DNA from: Candidatus Rokuibacteriota bacterium
GTDB lineage: Bacteria > JAUVQV01
Reading direction: 5' to 3'
Assembly (NCBI GenBank): GCA_030597995.1
Contig: JAUVQV010000083.1
Location: forward strand, 1 to 5,501
Length of the DNA stretch: 5,501 nt
Below, piece after piece: positions 1-5,501 of this stretch. The notes under the pieces are model-generated. The model was given only the letters and a program-made list of their open reading frames with translations. It was not told where the DNA came from and made no database searches. The position numbers were made by a program, and so were the translations under genes. Each line of letters starts with the position of its first letter. The first letter of the stretch is position 1.

Positions 1-1254
1 GTCCCGCAGCAGGGGACCGTGCTCCAGGTGTACGAAGCCCATCGCCAGCAGTACCAGGTCCGCTTCCAGTTCAAACTCTGAGCCGGCAAGTTCGCTCGGA
101 CGGCAGACGCCGGTGCCTTCCGGGTCCGTCCAGGCGATTTTCACGCCGCGGAGTTTTTTCACCACGCCGCGGTCACCGAGGAATTCCCGGGTCGACACGC
201 TCCAGGAACGCCGGCAACCCTCCTCGTGGGAGGTGGAGGACCGCAGGATGTGCGGCCAGTTCGGCCAGGGGTTGTCGGCGGCCCGCTCCGGGGGGGGCTG
301 GTCGAGGATTTCTATCTGCTGGATTTCCGCCGCTCCCTGACGACGGCTGGTGCCCACACAATCCGCTCCGGTATCGCCCCCGCCGATCACTACCACCCTC
401 TTCCGGTAGGCGGTGATCTCCTCACCCGGCGGGATGGCATCGCCGGCGTTTCGGCGGTTCTGCTGGCGGAGAAAATCCATCGCAAAGGAAATGCCCCTCA
501 GCTCACGGCCGGGAAGGTCCAGGTCGCGCGGAACCCGGGCCCCGGCGGCAACCACGATAGCGTCGAAGGAGCGTCGCAGATAGCCCGCGGAGATATCGAT
601 CCCCGCCTCAACCTTGGTCTCGAACACCACACCTTCGGCCTCCATCTGTTCCAGGCGGCGGTCTATCACCCATTTCTCCAGCTTGAAATCGGGGATGCCG
701 TATCTCAGGATGCCGCCTACCCGGTCGGCCCTCTCGTACACTACCACCTGATGACCGCGACGAGCGAGCTGTTGTGCGGCCGCGAGTCCGGCCGGTCCCG
801 AGCCGATGACCGCCACCCTCTTGCCGCTCCTGTAAGGTGCCGGCTGAGGCCGGATCCATCCCTCCTGCCACCCCCGCTCAACGATCTGCAACTCGACCTG
901 CCGAATGGTAACCGGCAGCTGGTTGATCGAAAGGGTGCAGGAGGTCTCGCATGGGGCCGGACAGACCCGGCCGGTGATCTCGGGAAGGTTGTTGGTGGCG
1001 TGGAGGAAATCCAGGGCCTTGCGCCAGTGCCCGCTGCAGACCGCCTCATTCCAGTCCGGTACCAGGTTCCGGAGTGGGCAGCCGTGAGCGTGACAATAAG
1101 GGATGCCGCAATCCATGCAGCGCGCGGACTGCCGTTCGAGTTCATCGAGGGCCAGAGGCTGTGCGATCTCTTTATAGTCCTGAATCCGCTCACGCAGAGG
1201 CCGCTTCGGCGGATCCTTTCTCTCGAACTCTAGAAAACCCGTCGGCTTGCCCAT
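1..1254 (-). CDS. gltD: Glutamate synthase (NADPH) small subunit, 3'-truncated by window edge
   Basis: GltD is the FAD- and Fe-S-containing beta subunit of GOGAT; it oxidises NADPH and passes electrons to GltB. Translating the minus strand from the ATG at 1254 gives 418 uninterrupted residues reaching position 1. The family usually has about 470-500, so some 60-80 C-terminal residues are missing. The start MGKPTGFLEFER is the canonical N-terminus. The N-terminal Fe-S domain shows C46-x2-C49-x4-C54-x4-C59 and then C98-x3-C102-x3-C106. The FAD dinucleotide fold is VIGSGPAGLAAA (149-160), with the GILRYGIPDFKL segment at 181-192. The NADPH fold is VVVIGGGDTGADC (287-299). LLAMGFVHLEHGPLL (402-416) begins the C-terminal FAD-contact region. 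No good Shine-Dalgarno sequence lies just upstream; the preceding bases belong to a 7-bp repeat array. An in-frame TGA at 1275-1273 rules out an extended native start. The gene appears functional as far as it is visible. Confidence 0.97.
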   Translation of the reverse strand, partial: MGKPTGFLEFERKDPPKRPLRERIQDYKEIAQPLALDELERQSARCMDCGIPYCHAHGCPLRNLVPDWNEAVCSGHWRKALDFLHATNNLPEITGRVCPAPCETSCTLSINQLPVTIRQVELQIVERGWQEGWIRPQPAPYRSGKRVAVIGSGPAGLAAAQQLARRGHQVVVYERADRVGGILRYGIPDFKLEKWVIDRRLEQMEAEGVVFETKVEAGIDISAGYLRRSFDAIVVAAGARVPRDLDLPGRELRGISFAMDFLRQQNRRNAGDAIPPGEEITAYRKRVVVIGGGDTGADCVGTSRRQGAAEIQQIEILDQPPPERAADNPWPNWPHILRSSTSHEEGCRRSWSVSTREFLGDRGVVKKLRGVKIAWTDPEGTGVCRPSELAGSEFELEADLVLLAMGFVHLEHGPLLRD

Positions 1255-1257
1255 TAA

Positions 1258-1292
1258 ATCGGCTTTCAGCTGTCAGCGTTCAGCTCTCAGCT
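1258..1292 (+). repeat. Heptamer array (5 units of NTCAGCT), gltD-proximal arm
   Basis: Five consecutive 7-bp units run on the plus strand: ATCGGCT (1258-1264), TTCAGCT (1265-1271), GTCAGCG (1272-1278), TTCAGCT (1279-1285) and CTCAGCT (1286-1292). A degenerate continuation reaches about 1299. The array is the inverted counterpart of the one at 1665-1692. It encodes the last residues and the stop codon of the S23-family ORF and fills the space up to 3 nt before the gltD ATG. Confidence 0.88.
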
Positions 1293-1632
1293 TTCTCAGA
1301 AAAGCACCCAGCATTTGTTTGACATCTTTCACTGTTTTGTCAAGTTGCCCAAGGTCAGAGTTGTTTAAATATCCTAAATCATGAGCGAGCAAGAGGTGGT
1401 ATTCCAGTTCACTTGCTGAGCCCATGGAGATCTGAAGAAAACGTGCAAATTCAGGATCTCCATTTCTGCCACAACCCTCTGCAATATTAGCAGCTATCGA
1501 AGTGCTCGCGCGTCGAATCTGGCTCGTTAACCCGTACAATTCATCCTTAGGAAAGGCCTTAGTAGTTTTATACAGAACCAAAGTCAGCCTGTGACTCTTC
1601 TCCCAAACTTTTAATTTTCTGAAATCCTTCAT
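1273..1632 (-). CDS. Four-helix bundle protein, 23S rRNA intervening-sequence (S23/IVS) family
   Basis: This 119-residue ORF has the typical length and signature of the S23/IVS four-helix-bundle family: FRKLKVWEKSH at residues 4-14, then FPKDELYGLTSQIRRAS (27-43), SIAANIAEGCGR (45-56) and a helix with SELEYHLLLAHDLGYL (74-89). The family is named for ORFs inside intervening sequences of 23S rRNA genes, and Avd of diversity-generating retroelements is a structural relative; its biochemical role is unsettled. It has no signal peptide or membrane segment. The gene lies between gltB and gltD, in the same orientation and in the same frame as gltD, with 18 nt from its TGA to the gltD ATG. The last residues (about 114-119) and the stop are encoded by the flanking 7-bp repeat array. 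I hand-counted 130 G+C in 300 bases at 1321-1620 (43%), well below the flanking genes, which suggests foreign origin. No good Shine-Dalgarno sequence precedes the ATG; the nearest purine run, GGGAG, is about 25-30 nt upstream. The family call is firm, but the function is unknown. Confidence 0.93.
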   Translation of the reverse strand: MKDFRKLKVWEKSHRLTLVLYKTTKAFPKDELYGLTSQIRRASTSIAANIAEGCGRNGDPEFARFLQISMGSASELEYHLLLAHDLGYLNNSDLGQLDKTVKDVKQMLGAFLRKLRAER

Positions 1633-1664
1633 CTCATATGTTCTAATTGCTTCTCATTACTCCC

Positions 1665-1692
1665 AGCTGACAGCCGAAAGCTGATAGCTGAT
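1665..1692 (-). repeat. Heptamer array (4 units of NTCAGCT), gltB-proximal arm
   Basis: Four consecutive 7-bp units run on the minus strand: ATCAGCT (1692-1686), ATCAGCT (1685-1679), TTCGGCT (1678-1672) and GTCAGCT (1671-1665). The first unit directly abuts the TAA stop of gltB. Aligned to the opposite arm in inverted orientation, 22 of 28 positions agree. The AGCT core is itself palindromic, so local hairpins within the array are also possible. Confidence 0.88.
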
Positions 1693-4600
1693 TTAGAAGA
1701 CCTCCTCGGTGGCGGATACGGTCTCCCGGTCGATGTCCTCCTCCAGGCGCATCCTCTCCAGGACCCGTTTATAATCGATCGGCATCACCTTCACAAAGAG
1801 CGGATAATGCGCCTCCCAGTTGTCCAGGATCATCTTTGCCTTCACACTCCCGGTGAAGGAGAAATGGCCCTCGATCATGCCCCGCAACTGCCGCTTGTCG
1901 TTTTCCGACCACACACTTTCCAGGTCCACCATGTCGAGGTTGCAGCGGGTGTCAAAGAGTTCGGTGTCGTCGTAGACGTAGGCGATCCCCCCGCTCATGC
2001 CGGCGGCGAAGTTGTTGCCGGTAGGACCGAGGACCACCACCACCCCACCGGTCATGTACTCACAGCCGTGGTCACCGACCCCCTCGACCACCGCGATCGC
2101 CCCGCTGTTGCGGATCGCAAAACGTTCGCCGACCGTTCCATAGAGGTAAATCTCACCTCCCGTCGCCCCGTAGAGGACGACATTCCCGGCGATGATATTT
2201 TCATAGGGGGCGAATCCGGAATTGACCGGAGGCACAAGGACAATTCTCCCCCCCGACATCCCCTTTCCGAGGTAATCATTGGCATCCCCCTCCACCCGGA
2301 CCGTCACTCCCGGGGCCAGCCAGGCCCCGAGGCTCTGGCCGGCGGAACCGGTGAGGTTCAACTCGACAGTTCCATCGGGCAATCCCCGCGCCCCGTGACG
2401 CCGCACGATCTCGCCGCTCAGCATAGCTCCTATGGTCCGGTGGACGTTCCGGATGGACCGCTCGATCTTCACCGGCTCCTTTTTTTCGAGGGCCGGCAGG
2501 GCGAGGGGGAGCAGTTCCCTGTCCAGGGACGATTCAAGTTCGTGTTCCTGGTTGCGGATGCAGCGCCGCGACCCTTCGTCTCCCGGTGCGTCCCGGGCGA
2601 GAACGGGGCCGAGATCGAGCCCCTTGGCCTTCCAGTTCATTATTGCCGGTTCCACTTCGAGGACGTCCACCCGTCCCACCATTTCGTCCACAGTCCTGAA
2701 ACCGATCCGGGCCATGTATTCCCGCAGTTCTTCAGCGATGAAGCGGAAAAACCGTTCCACATATTCCGGCTTGCCGGTGAAACGGGCGCGGAGGGCCGGA
2801 TCCTGTGTCGCCACCCCCACCGGGCAGGTGTTGAGGTGGCATTTGCGCATCATGACGCACCCGAGGGTGACGAGCACCGCAGTGCCGAATCCGAATTCCT
2901 CCGCCCCCATAAGGGCCGCGATCGCGAGGTCACGACCGGTGCGGAGCCCCCCATCGACCTGGACCCGGATGCGGTCGCGCAGCCGGTTGGCGATGAGGGC
3001 CTGTTGGGTCTCGGCGAGTCCGAGCTCCCAGGGGAGGCCGGTGTGTTTGATGGCGGTCAGAGGGGAGGCCCCGGTGCCGCCGTCGTAACCGGAGATCAGC
3101 ACCGTGTCCGCCCTGGCCTTGGCCACCCCGGAGGCGACGGTGCCGACCCCCACCTCGGAGACGAGTTTGACCGACACCCGCGCCCGGGGGTTGACAGACT
3201 TGAGGTCGTAAATCAGCTGGGCGATGTCTTCGATGGAATAGATATCATGATGCGGGGGGGGAGAGATGAGTGTTACTCCCGGGGTCGTGTGGCGGACCCG
3301 GGCGATCTCCGGAGTCACCTTGTGGCCCGGGAGCTGCCCCCCCTCGCCAGGCTTTGCACCTTGAGCGATCTTGATCTGGAGCTCGCTGGCATTCACCAGG
3401 TACTCCGTGGTCACCCCGAAACGGCCGGAGGCGACCTGCTTGATCATGGAGCACTTGCTGTCGCCATTGGGAAGGGGCCGGTAGCGCTCCGGGTCCTCCC
3501 CCCCCTCCCCGGAATTGCTCCGGGCGCCGAGCCGGTTCATGGCCAGGGCGATCGTCTCATGGGTTTCCTTGCTGATCGAGCCGTGCGACATCGCCGCCGA
3601 GACAAAGCGGGGAAAAATCGCTTCCACCGGCTCGACTTCCTCCAGCGCTACCGGCGTCATCTTTTTGAAACGGAAGAGACCGCGCAGGGTGGCCCGCTCC
3701 TCGCTGGTGTCGTCCACCAGGCGGGTGTATTCCCTGAACTTCCGATAATCGTCGGATCGAGTAGCCTCCTGGATCCCGGCGATTGTCTCCGGGGTCCAGA
3801 GATGTTTCTCGCCACCGTCCCGAACGTGATAGAAGCCTCCCCGGTCGAGGAGGACCTCGGGCTGGCCCGTTTCAGGGAATCCCCGCCGGTGACGGGCCTT
3901 CGTCTCGGCGGCGACCTCTTCCAGCCCGATGCCCCCGATGCGGGAGGCAGTCCCGCAGAAGTACCTCGCCACCAGGTCTCTGCCGAGACCGACAGCCTCG
4001 AAAATCTGCGCCCCGAAGTAGCTGCGGATGGTCGAGATGCCCATCCGGCTGAGGGTCTTGAGCAACCCCTTCTTGATGGCGGTAACGTAATTGTCCAGCG
4101 CGCTCTCGGGAGTAACCGGGTTGTCCAGATAGCCGCCTTCAGCCATCTCGCGCACCGTCGAGAAGGCGACAGAGGGACAGATGGCGTCGGCCCCATAGCC
4201 GATGAGGAGGGCGAAGTGGTTGACCTCCCGTGCCTCCCCGGTTTCAACTATCACACCGACCTGGGTGCGCCGGCCCTGCCGAATAAGATGGTGGTGCAGC
4301 CCCGACGTGGCGAGAAGAGCGGGGATGGGGGAGTGGTCCTGGTCCAGCTTCCGGTCTGTGAGTATTAGGACGGTGGTTCCGGAGGAGATTTTCTTCTCCG
4401 CCTCTTCGAATAACCCTTTCAGCGCCGCCTCCAGGGACTCTCCCCCTCCCCCGGAGGGATAGAGAATGTCGATCTCTTTCACTACGAGGTCCGGATGCCT
4501 GGCCCGGCGGAGGCGCTCCATGTCCTCAGGGGTGAGGACCGGATGGGGCAACATGAGCCGCCGACAATGTTCAGGGGTTTCATCGAGCAGGTTCTCCTGC

Positions 4601-5501
4601 CTCCCGATATAACTCCGGAGAGACATGACGAGCTCTTCCCGCAGGGGATCGATGGCGGGGTTGGTGACCTGGGCGAAGAGTTGCTTGAAATAAGAGAAGA
4701 GGAGCTGCGGGCGGTTGGAGAGCACCGCCAGCGCGGCGTCATTGCCCATGGAACCGACGGCCTCCTGTCCCCGGGAGGCCATAGGGGAAATCACTCTCTG
4801 GAGCTCCTCCTCGGTGTAGCCGAAGGCGTGCTGTTTCCGACGCAGGACCTTGGGGTCCTCGGGCGGTATCTCTGAGGGGGCGAACAACCCCCGCAGCTCT
4901 ATCCGGTTGTCCTGGACCCAGTGGCGGTAGGGTTGCTGCCGGGAGATCTTGGCCTTGATCTCATTGTCCGGGACAATCCGGTGCTGGCTGAGATCTACCA
5001 GGAACATCTTCCCCGGCTGCAACCGGCCGCGGCGAACGATCCGGTCCCCGGGAAATTCCAGCACCCCCGTCTCCGAGGCCAGAACGACCAACCCCTCCCG
5101 GGTTACCGTGTAACGGGCCGGGCGCAGGCCGTTCCGGTCGAGGGTGGCGCCGATGTAACGCCCGTCCGTAAACGCGATCGCCGCCGGGCCGTCCCAGGGC
5201 TCCATGATTGAGGCGTGGTACTCGTAAAAAGCCCGCTTGTCGGCGCTCATATGGAATTTAGTCCCCCAGGCCTCGGGGATCATCATCATCATGACGTGGG
5301 GAAGGCTGCGACCGGCCATGACCAAAAGCTCCAGCATATTATCCAGCATGGCGGAGTCGCTTCCGCCCTCGACGATAATCGGCTTTATCTTCTCCAGTTC
5401 AGGTCCCAGCAACGCCGAGGCCAGGACCGCATCCCGCGCCCGCATGCGGTTGACATTTACCCGGAGGGTGTTGATCTCACCGTTGTGCGCGAGGAACCTG
5501 A
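1693..5501 (-). CDS. gltB: Glutamate synthase (NADPH) large subunit, 5'-truncated by window edge
   Basis: This is the large (alpha) subunit of bacterial GOGAT, a cytoplasmic enzyme that hydrolyses glutamine and transfers the ammonia to 2-oxoglutarate to make glutamate. The frame is open to the right edge, giving 1268 visible residues against a usual length near 1500. About 200-250 N-terminal residues, including the catalytic N-terminal Cys, lie outside. The first visible residues, RFLAHNGEINTLR, are the glutaminase (class II amidotransferase) signature, and that domain continues to about residue 200 (DGRYIGATLDRNGLRPARY). The central domain spans roughly 245-530. The FMN synthase domain spans roughly 600-940, with SNSGEGGED, KPGEGGQLPG and SGYDGGTGASP. 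Its 3Fe-4S ligands have the pattern C-x5-C-x4-C, with codons at 2857-2859, 2839-2841 and 2824-2826. The Gly-rich beta-helix domain lies at about 1010-1215. The C-terminus ...SATEEVF looks natural. An internal ATG at 5445 is not the true start. The family assignment is certain. Confidence 0.98.
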   Translation of the reverse strand, partial: RFLAHNGEINTLRVNVNRMRARDAVLASALLGPELEKIKPIIVEGGSDSAMLDNMLELLVMAGRSLPHVMMMMIPEAWGTKFHMSADKRAFYEYHASIMEPWDGPAAIAFTDGRYIGATLDRNGLRPARYTVTREGLVVLASETGVLEFPGDRIVRRGRLQPGKMFLVDLSQHRIVPDNEIKAKISRQQPYRHWVQDNRIELRGLFAPSEIPPEDPKVLRRKQHAFGYTEEELQRVISPMASRGQEAVGSMGNDAALAVLSNRPQLLFSYFKQLFAQVTNPAIDPLREELVMSLRSYIGRQENLLDETPEHCRRLMLPHPVLTPEDMERLRRARHPDLVVKEIDILYPSGGGGESLEAALKGLFEEAEKKISSGTTVLILTDRKLDQDHSPIPALLATSGLHHHLIRQGRRTQVGVIVETGEAREVNHFALLIGYGADAICPSVAFSTVREMAEGGYLDNPVTPESALDNYVTAIKKGLLKTLSRMGISTIRSYFGAQIFEAVGLGRDLVARYFCGTASRIGGIGLEEVAAETKARHRRGFPETGQPEVLLDRGGFYHVRDGGEKHLWTPETIAGIQEATRSDDYRKFREYTRLVDDTSEERATLRGLFRFKKMTPVALEEVEPVEAIFPRFVSAAMSHGSISKETHETIALAMNRLGARSNSGEGGEDPERYRPLPNGDSKCSMIKQVASGRFGVTTEYLVNASELQIKIAQGAKPGEGGQLPGHKVTPEIARVRHTTPGVTLISPPPHHDIYSIEDIAQLIYDLKSVNPRARVSVKLVSEVGVGTVASGVAKARADTVLISGYDGGTGASPLTAIKHTGLPWELGLAETQQALIANRLRDRIRVQVDGGLRTGRDLAIAALMGAEEFGFGTAVLVTLGCVMMRKCHLNTCPVGVATQDPALRARFTGKPEYVERFFRFIAEELREYMARIGFRTVDEMVGRVDVLEVEPAIMNWKAKGLDLGPVLARDAPGDEGSRRCIRNQEHELESSLDRELLPLALPALEKKEPVKIERSIRNVHRTIGAMLSGEIVRRHGARGLPDGTVELNLTGSAGQSLGAWLAPGVTVRVEGDANDYLGKGMSGGRIVLVPPVNSGFAPYENIIAGNVVLYGATGGEIYLYGTVGERFAIRNSGAIAVVEGVGDHGCEYMTGGVVVVLGPTGNNFAAGMSGGIAYVYDDTELFDTRCNLDMVDLESVWSENDKRQLRGMIEGHFSFTGSVKAKMILDNWEAHYPLFVKVMPIDYKRVLERMRLEEDIDRETVSATEEVF
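1701..1707 (-). promoter_or_regulatory. Probable original gltD Shine-Dalgarno site, now displaced
   Basis: GAGGAGG lies in the Glu-Glu-Val codons at the end of gltB, ending 8 bases before the terminal A of the gltB TAA. It now lies about 440 nt upstream of the gltD ATG. If the insert is removed with one TA copy, the junction reads GAGGAGGTCTTCTAATG, with ideal 7-nt spacing and a stop/start overlap. The motif is visible; its former role is inferred. Confidence 0.5.

Larger units (their letters stand above)
1257..1693 (-). mobile_element. Putative insert: S23 ORF bracketed by inverted heptamer arrays, inside gltBD
   Basis: Seen: a 437-bp segment whose ends match as inverted repeats (AATCAGCT at the gltB side, AATCGGCT at the gltD side; 23 of 29 positions identical over the full arms). 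It contains only the S23-family ORF and is clearly lower in G+C than both neighbours. A TA dinucleotide flanks each end (1695-1694 and 1256-1255 on the minus strand). It sits exactly between the gltB stop and the gltD start, two genes normally adjacent in an operon. Inferred: it is an acquired cassette inserted at a TA within an ancestral TAATG stop/start overlap. It carries no transposase, so it would need an enzyme from elsewhere. A two-base duplication is weak evidence by itself, and the exact borders could shift by one or two bases. Confidence 0.5.

Noticed and set aside
226..1233. Open frame of 335 codons on the plus strand opposite gltD
   Set aside because: It is the antisense shadow of gltD, whose minus-strand frame carries all the Fe-S, FAD and NADPH motifs; the plus-strand product resembles nothing.
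1319..1347. TTGACA at 1319-1324 on the plus strand as a promoter -35 box
   Set aside because: With a 17-base spacer the -10 position reads AAGTTG, which is not promoter-like, and transcription in that direction would be antisense to all genes here.
1258..1692. CRISPR array or diversity-generating retroelement (S23 proteins resemble Avd)
   Set aside because: The repeats are 7 bp with no spacers, and there is no reverse transcriptase, template repeat or variable repeat in the window; the ORF fits the stand-alone S23/IVS group.
1807..4368. Long open frame of 853 codons on the plus strand opposite gltB
   Set aside because: It lies wholly antisense to well-conserved gltB domains, its translation is rich in Gly, Pro, Arg, His and Asp with no recognisable domain, and GC-rich genes commonly leave such open antisense frames.
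5280..5292. Run of CAT triplets that looks like a microsatellite
   Set aside because: It encodes the Met run before IPEAW in GltB, a segment that is normally Met-rich in this family.

Overview
The window covers most of a glutamate synthase (GOGAT) operon, read entirely on the minus strand from right to left: gltB (large subunit, 5' end beyond the right edge), a small four-helix-bundle gene of the 23S rRNA intervening-sequence (S23/IVS) family, and gltD (small subunit, 3' end beyond the left edge). Sampled stretches of the glt genes are about 60-65% G+C. The sequence looks like a free-living, high-GC Gram-negative bacterium. A deltaproteobacterial/Desulfuromonadales-type genome is plausible from the protein style and the presence of a stand-alone S23 gene, but this is a guess; nothing in the window fixes the taxon.

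Layout: positions 1693-5501 are gltB, with the end of the glutaminase domain, the central domain, the FMN/3Fe-4S synthase domain and the C-terminal beta-helix. Positions 1257-1693 hold a compact AT-richer insert with the 119-residue S23-family ORF (1273-1632). It is bracketed by two arrays of a 7-bp unit, consensus NTCAGCT, in opposite orientation. Positions 1-1254 are gltD, continuous and intact as far as it is visible. There is no gene-free stretch over 300 bases.

GltB and GltD together form NADPH-dependent GOGAT: GltD takes electrons from NADPH through FAD and Fe-S clusters, and GltB uses them to make glutamate from glutamine-derived ammonia and 2-oxoglutarate.

The unusual part is the insert. 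It lies exactly between the gltB stop codon and the gltD start codon. Removing it with one copy of a TA dinucleotide rebuilds a tight junction, GAGGAGGTCTTCTAATG, in which a strong Shine-Dalgarno sequence inside the gltB tail sits 7 nt from the gltD ATG and the gltB stop overlaps that ATG. The inverted arrays could pair in the mRNA and place the S23 ORF in the loop, an arrangement resembling the intervening sequences of 23S rRNA with which this protein family is associated. Whether it is a mobile unit, and whether its RNA is processed, is inference.
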